DNA of 63,843 nucleotides. Source: Nocardia arthritidis NBRC 100137. GTDB taxonomy: Bacteria > Actinomycetota > Actinomycetes > Mycobacteriales > Mycobacteriaceae. The translations under genes and the position numbers were made by a program. Of this stretch, positions 17,196 to 25,290 are shown in pieces; the stretch's first letter is position 1; every line of letters starts with the position of its first letter. A model generated the notes under the pieces. That model did not search any database and was not told the origin of the DNA. It saw only the letters and a program-made list of their open reading frames with translations. The stretch lies in the NCBI RefSeq assembly GCF_001612765.1, contig NZ_BDBB01000040.1, positions 1 through 63,843 on the forward strand. Reading direction: 5' to 3'.

Positions 17196-18272
17196 TCAGG
17201 CCTCCTGCACCACAACGGCTCCGGTGGGTTTCGTTTCGCCCGCGCGGCGGCGGAAGGACTCGGCGTAGGCCGCCGAGCGCGCTTGCAGGAGCGGATCATC
17301 GGACGGCGCGATGCCGTCGGGCAGCACGAGCGGATCGAAGTTCACGTTCTGCACGTTGTCCGCGGCTTCGGTGTGCACTTGCTCCAGCACAACGGTGCCT
17401 ACGTGCACTTCGCGCCGGTCGGCCGGCCATGCCTTGGTGGCGTCCTCGGTGGGGTCGACCCCGCGCTCGCCCACCGTCACCAGGAATCTCCAACGCAGCG
17501 GCGCCACCCGGATGGCGGCGATCAGACCGTCGAAGAGTGCGTTCTCGCCGGTTGCGGGCGGCGTTAGCTCCGGTGGGTGCTCCGGTACGAGTCGCCACCG
17601 CACCGGAACGGAGTCGCCGTGAGCGTCGGCGAACTCGAAGGCATTCAGACCGAAGAACGCGGTGCCGGCGAAAGTGGAGGGTGGAGCGCCCTTTTCGATG
17701 GCGCTCAGCGCGGCGGCGGTCTTCGGGTGTGACGCGACATATCGGCTCATCACAGCGGGGTCGGGCTTGCCGGTAGCCGGATCCGGTGCGAAAGCGAGCG
17801 TGCGGTCGTAGAAGTCCTGCGGGGTTGCGTCGAGGAAGACGGGCACGTTGATCATCGCCATCCGCCACTGCTCTCCGCCGGGGAGGAACAGCCGCAGCCC
17901 AAGCCCGCGGGGCGCGTTCGGCGCGTCGGGCATGTGCGGGTTGCCGCCCGCGAGGGAGAATCGGCCGTCGAGCCGGTAGCGCCCCGTCCGGAACACCGAC
18001 GCCTTCGACAGCTCGACGCCGTTGCCGTTGCTCTCGAAGTACCCGCCGACGGCGAGCCCTTTGGCGTGGTTGCGCCGGCACCCGGGGAACGAGCCGCCCG
18101 CGGTGTCCTGCAGGCGATCGACCAGCCTGCGCGCCGTCAGCCGCCATGGCCCGACGACGCTCTCGGTGAACAAGAACCCTCCGATTCCCGCGGCGCCGAG
18201 CGCGGCGACAGCGGCGCCGCCGAGCAGGGTGCGGCGATCCAATCGCAAGGAATGCCTGCTTGCCTCGGTCAT
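17196..18272 (-). CDS. Exported catalase-related peroxidase (SrpA-like)
   Basis: Heme protein of 358 residues with the compact catalase fold. The distal histidine is in RRNHAKGLAVGGYF (about residue 69) and the proximal tyrosine region is RSAAYAESFRRRAG near the C terminus. The N terminus has LDRRTLLGGAAVAALGAAGI, a twin-arginine-like signal, so it probably folds with heme inside and is exported. Such small catalases act mostly as peroxidases on organic substrates. AAAGGGAATC precedes the ATG. It lies 73 bases after the TPP enzyme and 4 bases before cytochrome b561, so it belongs to the dpg operon and could oxidise a phenolic product (inference). Confidence 0.85.
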   Translation of the reverse strand: MTEASRHSLRLDRRTLLGGAAVAALGAAGIGGFLFTESVVGPWRLTARRLVDRLQDTAGGSFPGCRRNHAKGLAVGGYFESNGNGVELSKASVFRTGRYRLDGRFSLAGGNPHMPDAPNAPRGLGLRLFLPGGEQWRMAMINVPVFLDATPQDFYDRTLAFAPDPATGKPDPAVMSRYVASHPKTAAALSAIEKGAPPSTFAGTAFFGLNAFEFADAHGDSVPVRWRLVPEHPPELTPPATGENALFDGLIAAIRVAPLRWRFLVTVGERGVDPTEDATKAWPADRREVHVGTVVLEQVHTEAADNVQNVNFDPLVLPDGIAPSDDPLLQARSAAYAESFRRRAGETKPTGAVVVQEA

Positions 18273-18345
18273 GATTCCCTTTCTCCGGGTGCGATGCGCT
18301 CGTTCGTAGGGCGGGCGCTCGAGCGCGGCTGGACGGCCCGGCCGG

Positions 18346-20151
18346 TCACGGCGGGCCCATGGACTGGAGCCGTTCGACGAGAACCGGGTCGACGTCGGGA
18401 TTGTCGGCCAGCAGCATGTCGATCGGCGGCGCGGACGCGGAGGCGATACGGATGTCGATCACGTAGGGGTCGCCGTTGTCGAGGGCGTTGAACCCGCGCT
18501 TCAACGCATCGGTGAGTTTCGCGGTCTTGGTCACCACTTCGCCTTCGATCTCGAAGGTATCGGCGATCTGCGCGAAATCCTGGGTAGGCCGGCCCAACCG
18601 CAGGTACCAGGCGTCGCTGGTGGGCTGCCAGCCGTAGATCTGCCCGATCGCGGAAAGACCGGTCATGAGGGTCTTGTACTCGTGGTTGTTCATCACCAGA
18701 TACAGCACGGGCAGTGCCAATTTGCTCGTCGTCCACCACGAATTGGTGTGGAACAGTGCAGAACCGTCCCCGACTATGGTCACGACGTAGCGGCTCTTGC
18801 CCACGGCCAGTGCGATACCGATCGACGCGGGCAGGGAGAAGCCGAGCGATCCGCCGGAGGTACAGAAGTAGGCGTCGGGCGCGTCGTAGGCGATCGCCTT
18901 CTGAATCGCCGCCGAGATCGCGAAGTCCTCGTTGATCACGGTCAGCGGCTTGCCGAGCGACCTCTGCACCTCGGCGAGCTTCATCGGCACGAGGTAATCC
19001 GGAATCGCGGGCTCGTGGCCCGGGGCGGTGGCTCCCGCGGCGGCGAACGCCTTGTCGCGCCTGGCATCGAGGTCGAGCAGGCGCCGATTGCGGTGTGCGG
19101 CCGCGGCTTCGTCGTACTCGGGATGGCCGACGACGGCATCGATGATCAGCGGCAGGCTGCGTTTGATGTCGCCCAGCACACCGACCGTGGCATAGGAGTT
19201 CTTGCCGATCTCCCAGGGATCGTTGTGCAGGGTCACCTGGGTGAGCGTGGGCGGGATGATCGGGCCCTTCTCCCACCGGAACACCAGGATCTGAGCTTGG
19301 GAATTCACCCCGACCTGGAAGATGGTGTCGAACTCGGCGAGCTGCATGTGCACCCCGTCCTGGGTGGGTACGAGTTCGCCTTGCCAGTGCGGCAGATCGT
19401 TCGGATAGTTCATCCGGCTGGCCTGGTTCTCCGAATACACCGCCGCACCGAGCACATTCGACAGGCGCTCGATCTCCGGCCAGGCGTCTGCCTCACCGAC
19501 GCCGTCGCCGACGAGCACCACCGGGTTCTTCGCCCGCGCGAGCTGTCGCGCGGCATCAGTGACACCGGCCGGATCCGCGGCTACCGCGTGCGCGATGCGG
19601 GTGACCCGACCTGGTTCCTGCACGGCAGGCGCCTCGAGCAGGAAGTTCCACGGCAGCGAGACGAATACCGGCCGCAGCGGCGGGACCAGGAGTTCTTTGA
19701 ACGCGCGCTGCAGGACCAGCGGCATTTCGTCGACGCTGCGGATCTCGTGGGCCCACTTCGTGTATTGCTCGGCGGTGTGGACCAGATCGGAAGCCAGGAT
19801 CGGTTCCTGGATCAGCAGTTCGCTGTGCTGCTGACCGCAGAACACGATGAGCGGGATGTTGGAGCGATAGGCGTTGAACAGGTTGCCGATGATGTTGGCC
19901 GTGCCGGGGGTGATGTGGACGATCGCCGCGCCAGGGCGTCCCGACATGCGGGCGTAGCCCATGGCCGCGCCGAGCGCGATGTTCTCGTGCAGGCATGGCA
20001 CGTACTCGACCCCGTTCTCGGGGATGGTGGTCCCGTCGAGCAGCGGAATCTCGTGGGTGCCCGGCACACCGAAGGCGTATTCGGTGCCGACCGCACGCAG
20101 ATAGTCGAAGATGATGTCGCGGCCCAGTCTGCGGGGCGGTGTAGATGTCAT
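18346..20151 (-). CDS. Benzoylformate-decarboxylase-like TPP enzyme
   Basis: Thiamine-diphosphate enzyme of 601 residues with N-terminal Pyr, central, and C-terminal PP domains. The cofactor-activating glutamate is in CLHENIALGAAMGYARM; the metal/diphosphate motif is GDGSALFHTNSWW ending in VMNNHEY. VHITPGTANIIGNLFNAYRS and PLIVFCGQQ align well, from memory, with the benzoylformate decarboxylase segment carrying active-site His70; Ser26 there corresponds to Thr in GVPGTHE, and His281 to Glu in FRWEKG. Position directly after dpgD (43 bases) suggests it decarboxylates 3,5-dihydroxyphenylglyoxylate, the DpgC product, to 3,5-dihydroxybenzaldehyde. Acetolactate-synthase-type chemistry is the alternative. 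ATG 20151 follows GAAAGGG. Confidence 0.85.
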   Translation of the reverse strand: MTSTPPRRLGRDIIFDYLRAVGTEYAFGVPGTHEIPLLDGTTIPENGVEYVPCLHENIALGAAMGYARMSGRPGAAIVHITPGTANIIGNLFNAYRSNIPLIVFCGQQHSELLIQEPILASDLVHTAEQYTKWAHEIRSVDEMPLVLQRAFKELLVPPLRPVFVSLPWNFLLEAPAVQEPGRVTRIAHAVAADPAGVTDAARQLARAKNPVVLVGDGVGEADAWPEIERLSNVLGAAVYSENQASRMNYPNDLPHWQGELVPTQDGVHMQLAEFDTIFQVGVNSQAQILVFRWEKGPIIPPTLTQVTLHNDPWEIGKNSYATVGVLGDIKRSLPLIIDAVVGHPEYDEAAAAHRNRRLLDLDARRDKAFAAAGATAPGHEPAIPDYLVPMKLAEVQRSLGKPLTVINEDFAISAAIQKAIAYDAPDAYFCTSGGSLGFSLPASIGIALAVGKSRYVVTIVGDGSALFHTNSWWTTSKLALPVLYLVMNNHEYKTLMTGLSAIGQIYGWQPTSDAWYLRLGRPTQDFAQIADTFEIEGEVVTKTAKLTDALKRGFNALDNGDPYVIDIRIASASAPPIDMLLADNPDVDPVLVERLQSMGPP

Positions 20152-20194
20152 GGCCCTTTCGTTTCTCGATAGGTGCACCCGGCCGGGACGCGGT

Positions 20195-21004
20195 TCAGCG
20201 ACCGGTCCAGATCGGTGGTCGTTTCTCGACGAACGCGCGCGGCCCTTCTCGGGCGTCGGCGGAGCCGGCGCGCAGGGTTTCCCAGTGGTATCGGGCGGTG
20301 AACGCCTCGGGCAGTGGCATGGTCGCGGCCGCTGCCGCGGCCTCCTTGATGGCGCGCACCGACAGCGGTGCGCAGGCGAGGATGTCGGCGACCCAGGCAT
20401 CGGTGCGCGCGTCGAGGTCGTCGGCGGGAACGACTTCGTTGACGAGGCCGAGCTCGGCGGCGCGGGTCGCGGACATCCGGCGGCCGGTGAGCAGATGGCC
20501 CAGCGCGATCCGATAGGGCGCCTGGCGGGGCAGCCGGAAGACCCCGCCCGCGCCCGGAATCAGGCCGAGTCTGGCCTCGGTGAGCCCGAATTCGGCGTTG
20601 TCGGCCGCGACGACGATGTCGCAGGCGAGCGCCAGCTCGAAACCGCCGCCGAGCGCGTATCCGGCGACCTTGGCGATCAGCGGCTTCGCGAAGCCGAACC
20701 GATCCGTGATCCGCGGGTGCCCGGGTTTGTCCGCACTGCCGAACGTGGAGTAGCCGTCGCCGCCGGAGATGCGCTGGGACAGTTCCTTCAGGTCCTGTCC
20801 GACCGAGAACGCGCGACCGCCGCGGCCGCTGAGCACGGCTACCCAGATCTCGTCGTCGCGTTCGATGTCGTCCCATACCTGCCCGAGTTCGATGTGCATG
20901 CGCGAATCCATCGCGTTGAGCACTTCCGGGCGGTCGAGTTCGACGGTGGCGACGCGTCCCCGCTTGCGGTAGACCACGGTGGTCAGGTCCGGCAGCGAGG
21001 TCAC
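20195..21004 (-). CDS. dpgD: DpgD-like enoyl-CoA hydratase/isomerase
   Basis: Crotonase of 269 residues. Visible are AFSVGQDLKELSQRI (first oxyanion strand with an aspartate), VAGYALGGGFELALACDIVV, and EFGLTEARLGLIPGAGGVFRL with a catalytic glutamate. In glycopeptide-producing actinomycetes DpgD and DpgB help DpgA dehydrate the cyclised tetraketide to 3,5-dihydroxyphenylacetyl-CoA. Starts with GTG at 21004 overlapping the dpgC stop (GTGA), a normal coupling in this operon. Assignment rests mostly on its position beside dpgA, dpgB and dpgC. Confidence 0.85.
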   Translation of the reverse strand: MTSLPDLTTVVYRKRGRVATVELDRPEVLNAMDSRMHIELGQVWDDIERDDEIWVAVLSGRGGRAFSVGQDLKELSQRISGGDGYSTFGSADKPGHPRITDRFGFAKPLIAKVAGYALGGGFELALACDIVVAADNAEFGLTEARLGLIPGAGGVFRLPRQAPYRIALGHLLTGRRMSATRAAELGLVNEVVPADDLDARTDAWVADILACAPLSVRAIKEAAAAAATMPLPEAFTARYHWETLRAGSADAREGPRAFVEKRPPIWTGR

Positions 21005-22311
21005 CGGCGCGCTCCCGCGCTGAACCGGCCCACCTTCGCCAGTACGTCCACGCCGTAGAGCCGCAACGCCTGATGCAGGGCGAATTCGGCCAGGTAGGCG
21101 CGGAACGCCTCCTGTGGTTCCTCGGCGGTCACGATCATGTGTTTGTTGGCGATCACCGCGTCGGCGGCGAGTCGCGCGGCGGCGCGGTCGATTTCGGCGT
21201 CCATCGCATCCGGTTCGACGACGGTGTCGAAGACGTAGCGCGCGTCGGGCTCGGTGGCGTGAATCCGCCTGCCCCACAGAATCACATCGCGCGAGAGCCG
21301 GTAGGTCGAACCGCGCCCGAGCCGGAGATCGCCCGCTCCCGGCACGATGCCTTCTTGCGCTGCCGGGAGGCTGAAATAGCTGTCGGCGGCGGCGATCACG
21401 CGATCGAAGACGAGCAGCAGCTGTGCCCCGCCGCCGATCGCGAAGGTGTCCACCGCGGCGATCCACGGTTTCGTGCGCAGCCGGGGGGGCCACTCGCCGG
21501 AATCGTCGGCGGAGAGGCCGCGCAGGATCTTGGCGAGGTATCCGGTCTCGCGGCCGAGCAGGAAGTCGACGTAGGAGATCTTGCCCTGATGCAGTTCGGT
21601 GAGGTTGATGCCCGCGCTGAACACTCGCTTGCCGCGATAGCGGGGGTGGGTCATCTCGCCTCCGCGCACGACGCCGACCTCGGACCGCTGGTCGAGCAGG
21701 ACCAGGTCGACGGCGGTCTCCATGTCGGCGACGTGCTGGTTGTCCTCGGCATTGAGGCAGTGGGTGTTGGTGATGGTGATGGTCGCGGTGTGCCCGGCGC
21801 GGGTCAGCGTCACCGCGGGCAGCGTGATGCGGCCGGTGCGCTCGAAGTCGGGCAGCAGCGCCTGCGCGCGGCCGGTCGGCCTGCGCATCGCGTCGAGCAG
21901 GTGGTTACCGGCGATCGGGTCGGAGAACACCGCGTGGAAGAAGATCCCCTGGTCGATCTCCCAGCCTTCCTTGTGCGCCTGTACCGCCGCGGCATCGGCG
22001 GCGAGCCGTCCGGGGTCGGGGAGCAGGCCAGGGAACTGGGTTGTGACCACGGCCGCGAGTTCGGCACAGCGCAGCGGAACACGCAGGTTGTCGGTGGCGG
22101 CGAGATACACCGCGGACAGATGCGTGCGCAGGAACGCTCGCCGCAGGGTTCGCAGCGTCGTGAGGACTTCGGCGGCTCGCGCGGCCCAGGTATCGTCGCG
22201 CTCCGCGACCGGCCCCGAATCGTCCAGGACTTTGTGGCATTCGGTGGCGGAGACCTGAAGCGCGGCCCGGTCGTATTCGAGGTCTCCGATGAACTGCGGC
22301 AATGTGGTCAC
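21001..22311 (-). CDS. dpgC: DpgC-like 3,5-dihydroxyphenylacetyl-CoA 1,2-dioxygenase
   Basis: Protein of 436 residues: an N-terminal helical domain of about 190 residues fused to a crotonase domain, the layout unique to DpgC. The crotonase part has MTHPRYRGKRVFSAGINLTE, KPWIAAVDTFAIGGGAQLLL and FSLPAAQEGIVPGAGDLRLG. DpgC uses O2 without metal or organic cofactor to turn 3,5-dihydroxyphenylacetyl-CoA into 3,5-dihydroxyphenylglyoxylate plus CoA. ITNTHCLNAEDNQHVADMET is also typical. Begins with GTG at 22311, overlapping the dpgB stop (GTGA). Confidence 0.92.
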   Translation of the reverse strand: MTTLPQFIGDLEYDRAALQVSATECHKVLDDSGPVAERDDTWAARAAEVLTTLRTLRRAFLRTHLSAVYLAATDNLRVPLRCAELAAVVTTQFPGLLPDPGRLAADAAAVQAHKEGWEIDQGIFFHAVFSDPIAGNHLLDAMRRPTGRAQALLPDFERTGRITLPAVTLTRAGHTATITITNTHCLNAEDNQHVADMETAVDLVLLDQRSEVGVVRGGEMTHPRYRGKRVFSAGINLTELHQGKISYVDFLLGRETGYLAKILRGLSADDSGEWPPRLRTKPWIAAVDTFAIGGGAQLLLVFDRVIAAADSYFSLPAAQEGIVPGAGDLRLGRGSTYRLSRDVILWGRRIHATEPDARYVFDTVVEPDAMDAEIDRAAARLAADAVIANKHMIVTAEEPQEAFRAYLAEFALHQALRLYGVDVLAKVGRFSAGARR

Positions 22312-23012
22312 AGCGTGCTCCCGAGTCGCCGCAGCGTCCGGTCGGAGGCCGCCAGATGCGCGCCGAGCGCGTCTTCGAATCGAGTGACCGCCGCGTCCAG
22401 GACCAGACGCCTGCGAATCGCGATCTCCGTTCCCACGGCCGACTCGAACAGCGCCAGACCTGCTTGGACCGCGCCGTTCTCAGCTTCGGCGTTGCCATCG
22501 ATCACCGCGTCGATCAGGCCGTGCTCCAGCGCTTGGGCGGCCGAGAGACTGCGTCCCTGTACGGCGAGTGTCCTGGCGAGCCCGGCGCCGTGCTGGGCGA
22601 CCAATCTGTGCAGGGCCATGGCAGGCCAGCTGCCCTCCTCGGAGGTGGCGAATCCGAGAACCGACCCGGAACGCAGTATCCGGTAGTCGGCGACGAGCAG
22701 CAGTTCGGCCGCGGGGCCGTAGGCGTCTCCGTCGACGGCGGCGACGATCGGCGCCGGAGCCTGTTCCAGCCGTCGCAAGGCGGCTTCCCATTTGCCGACG
22801 GCGCCGATGTCCACGGCGCCGGGCCACGAGAAATCGTGTCCGGCTTCCGGGCCGGTGATGTACAGGACGACTCCGTGCGGCCGATCGCGCGGGGCGTCTT
22901 CGGCGCGCAGAGCGATCGAGGTCACCGCGTCGGTCAGTTCGGTCGAGAGTGGCTGGTCGGCTGGGATCACCGCGGCTAAAACGTTGATGCCCGACCCGTT
23001 GGTTGTGGTCAT
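22308..23012 (-). CDS. dpgB: DpgB-like crotonase
   Basis: Short, divergent crotonase-fold protein of 234 residues: RLEQAPAPIVAAVDGDAYGP, AAELLLVADYRILRSGSVLG and ALEHGLIDAVIDG. Like known DpgB proteins it keeps the fold but has weak catalytic motifs; DpgB increases DpgA activity by helping dehydration of the polyketide. ATG 23012 is preferred because AGGGGGAACG lies directly before it; an in-frame ATG at 23045 would start inside the dpgA stop region. The gap to dpgA is 33 bases. Confidence 0.85.
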   Translation of the reverse strand: MTTTNGSGINVLAAVIPADQPLSTELTDAVTSIALRAEDAPRDRPHGVVLYITGPEAGHDFSWPGAVDIGAVGKWEAALRRLEQAPAPIVAAVDGDAYGPAAELLLVADYRILRSGSVLGFATSEEGSWPAMALHRLVAQHGAGLARTLAVQGRSLSAAQALEHGLIDAVIDGNAEAENGAVQAGLALFESAVGTEIAIRRRLVLDAAVTRFEDALGAHLAASDRTLRRLGSTL

Positions 23013-23045
23013 CGTTCCCCCTGGATGTAGTTCGGTCGACGTCAA

Positions 23046-24188
23046 TCAGAAACGGAGCAGAGCTGTTTCGATCTGCGAACCCGGGCCCATCGTCATGAGG
23101 ACCCCGTAGTCGCCGGGCCGGACCCGGCCTTCGGCGAGCAGCCGCTGATAGGAGAACAGGAACGAGCCACTGGACAGGTTGCCGAAATCGCGCATCACCC
23201 CGGTGGTGTGGCGCAGATCGTAGGAGGTCAGGCCCAAGTTGATCTTGACCGCGTCGATGACCTTCTTGCCGCCCGAGTGCACGGTCCAATGCGCGATGTC
23301 CTTGCGCCGCAGACCGGTACCGCGCAGCAACTTGTCGATCACGATCTCCGCGTGCGCGCCGACCTCGTAGGGCACTTCCTTGTCGAGGTAGAAGCTGAAC
23401 TTCCCGGCGTCTTCGTCCCAGTCGTAGCGCATCGCGCCGACCGCGTGCCGGATCATGTAGCTGCTGGTGGTCAGCAGTGTAGGCGCCGGGGTCGGCCTAC
23501 CGCGCTCGCCCGGACCGATGCCGTCGCCCGCCTGCACCGCCAGCGCGGCCGCGCCGTCACCGAAGAGGCTGTTCACCACCGCCGTGCGCATCGTCCCGTC
23601 GAACACGTAGGCCGCCGAGCAGGCCTCGGAGCAGACGAGCAAGGCGAGTTCGCCCGGATGGGCGCAGGCCCAGTTGGCCACGGCGCCGAGCCCGTTGAGC
23701 CCGGCGTTGCAGCCCATGCCGACGACATCCAGCCGGGCCGTATCCGGGCCGAGGCCCAGTTCGTTGATCAGCAGCGCACTGAATCCCGGGGTCAGGAAGC
23801 CGGTAGTGGTGACGGCCACCAGATACCGCACGTCGTGCAGGTCGCGACCGATTTCGCGCAGGCACTCGCGCATCGCGTCGGCACCGGTGCGCACACCCTG
23901 ACGACGGTGTTTGGCCAGTAGTTCGGCCTGGGTCTCGACGCGGAATTCACCGTCCTCGCCGCGCGGGGGCAGGGTCAAATGTCGTTGCTCGATCCCGCCG
24001 TTGAGGAAGACGCCGCGAATCTTCGGGTCGGTGATCTTCAGCAGATCGATGAGTTCGCGCTGGCTGTAGCGATCAGGTGGGTTGGCGGTGGCCACTCCGA
24101 GCAGCTTCGGTGGAGTGGTTGCCTGCTGGGGGAGGGTGCGTAATTTCGGCTCGAGTGCTTCGACCCGGGCGGTGCTCATGGTCGTCAT
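23046..24188 (-). CDS. dpgA: DpgA-like type III polyketide synthase
   Basis: Type III PKS of 380 residues, first gene of the operon. The Cys-His-Asn triad is visible in VVGMGCNAGLNGLG, HWTVHSGGKKVIDAV and FGNLSSGSFLFSYQR. The opening LLGVATANPPDRYSQRELID and GFLTPGFSALLINELGLG resemble DpgA more than plant-type chalcone synthases or alkylresorcinol synthases. DpgA joins four malonyl-CoA units into 3,5-dihydroxyphenylacetyl-CoA. Company with dpgB, dpgC and dpgD makes the assignment firm. ATG 24188 follows AGGA at 7 bases. Upstream lies a 529-base region rich in inverted repeats, probably the MarR target. Confidence 0.93.
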   Translation of the reverse strand: MTTMSTARVEALEPKLRTLPQQATTPPKLLGVATANPPDRYSQRELIDLLKITDPKIRGVFLNGGIEQRHLTLPPRGEDGEFRVETQAELLAKHRRQGVRTGADAMRECLREIGRDLHDVRYLVAVTTTGFLTPGFSALLINELGLGPDTARLDVVGMGCNAGLNGLGAVANWACAHPGELALLVCSEACSAAYVFDGTMRTAVVNSLFGDGAAALAVQAGDGIGPGERGRPTPAPTLLTTSSYMIRHAVGAMRYDWDEDAGKFSFYLDKEVPYEVGAHAEIVIDKLLRGTGLRRKDIAHWTVHSGGKKVIDAVKINLGLTSYDLRHTTGVMRDFGNLSSGSFLFSYQRLLAEGRVRPGDYGVLMTMGPGSQIETALLRF

Positions 24189-24612
24189 GGTCAGTTCCTG
24201 TGCTGATTAGTGGGCGCGCGATTGCGCGGGCGCGATAGACCGATAAATGTGACGCGTTTCCCGCCGGTTGTTCACCCGGCTCGCCGGAGCCGGCCGACGG
24301 TATCAGTCGGACCTTTTATCACCCGTGAATGCGCAGCGCGCATTCATCGAGCAGGGCACGTCGAATAAATTGGTATGCCACCCCCATTCCCCCCGAGAAT
24401 CGATCCGTACGGCACAGTCGCAGGGCGACTATGTGGTGTTTCGGCTTCCGGTTCGAGCCCGGAAGCGCCAGTTCGATCGATTCCGAACAGTACCCCTGCT
24501 CGATCAGGGGTGGCAACCCCTAAACGTTAGGGGGACGCTTGTATCTCAGTTCGCGAACCGTGAAAAATGTTGGCGCACAAGTAAATACGATGGTCGATCC
24601 GACAGAGGAAGA

Positions 24613-24630
24613 TAGTCCGTACACGTACTA
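24613..24630. promoter_or_regulatory. Candidate MarR operator
   Basis: TAGTCCGTACACGTACTA is an 18-base imperfect palindrome (14 of 18 positions symmetric) with TAGT/ACTA ends, about 90 bases before the MarR start and 425 bases before dpgA. Size and symmetry suit a MarR dimer. Assignment is by position only. Confidence 0.4.
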
Positions 24631-24705
24631 TTGGCGCAGTGCCAGCGACCGGAGACCGAGTTGATCAAGCGACCGAAACAACGCCGGGCGCCGGTGTGAC
24701 CGTGG

Positions 24706-24711
24706 TCTAAT
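24706..24711 (+). promoter_or_regulatory. Minus-10 element for leaderless marR
   Basis: TCTAAT lies 6 bases before the marR ATG, and no ribosome site is present, so the message probably begins at the ATG. A clear minus-35 is not seen, which would fit regulated transcription. Confidence 0.4.
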
Positions 24712-24717
24712 CAGCGA

Positions 24718-25206
24718 ATGGAGTCACTCACCTCGGCGCTGGCGCCACATGTCTTCTCGGAGACGCCGGGCCACTTGATCAGGCTGCTCTACCAGCGCCA
24801 CAATTCCATCTGGCACGCCACGGTAGGAGACTCGATCACGCCGACCCAGTTCGCGATTCTCAATGTCGTCTACAGCGACGGGCCCTCGACCCAGCACGAG
24901 ATATCCCTCCGCGTCCGGACCGACACCTCGACAATGGCGCAGGCCGCCGCCGCCCTGGAACGCAAGAATCTGATCAAGCGATCCGTGAACCCCGCCGACA
25001 AGCGGGAACGGCGGATCGCCCTCACCCGCACCGGACGCCGTGAATACGCGCAGCTGCTCCCGAAAGCCGATGAGGTGCAGCGCGTCCTCTTCGAAGCGCT
25101 CGAACCGGACGACCATCCCAGCGCCCTCGCCCTGCTGCGGAATCTCGCGGGCATCCAGTCGGCCTCGGCGAGCCGGGCCGATCAGCTCGAGTCACCCGTC
25201 CAGTAG
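24718..25206 (+). CDS. MarR-family transcriptional regulator
   Basis: Winged-helix regulator of 162 residues: GDSITPTQFAILNVVYSDGP (helix leading to HTH), TQHEISLRVRTDTSTMAQAA (recognition helix), AALERKNLIKRSVNPADKRE and RRIALTRTGRREYAQLLPKA (wing). MarR proteins bind aromatic ligands that release them from DNA. It is divergent from the dpg operon and 84 bases upstream of an SfnC-like monooxygenase on its own strand, so it is the obvious candidate regulator of the dpg genes, possibly sensing a dihydroxyphenyl product (inference). Confidence 0.88.
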   Translation: MESLTSALAPHVFSETPGHLIRLLYQRHNSIWHATVGDSITPTQFAILNVVYSDGPSTQHEISLRVRTDTSTMAQAAAALERKNLIKRSVNPADKRERRIALTRTGRREYAQLLPKADEVQRVLFEALEPDDHPSALALLRNLAGIQSASASRADQLESPVQ

Positions 25207-25290
25207 CTCGACCGACGGCCAAGGGTTCGCATTTCGATCGCGCTGCGCGCAACCCGTGAGCACCCGGCCGTGGTGCGCGATCGTGAGCTG

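Larger units (their letters stand above)
24189..24717. promoter_or_regulatory. Divergent dpgA/marR control region with several inverted repeats
   Basis: No convincing gene in this 529-base stretch. It holds a 17-base inverted repeat CCCCTAAACGTTAGGGG at 24517-24533, a hairpin GCTTCCGG/CCGGAAGC at 24444-24466 (7-base loop), a 10-base palindrome GTTCGCGAAC at 24549-24558, and an imperfect palindrome at 24613-24630. A 115-codon forward frame at 24268-24615 has no ribosome site or recognisable sequence and is probably chance. Confidence 0.6.

Noticed and set aside
23046..24188. Type III PKS as a chalcone, THN or alkylresorcinol synthase
   Set aside because: The neighbouring dpgB, dpgC and dpgD and the sequence character point to DpgA instead.
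24268..24615. A 115-codon plus-strand frame between dpgA and marR
   Set aside because: No ribosome site, no motif, and it runs through several palindromes; better read as control DNA.
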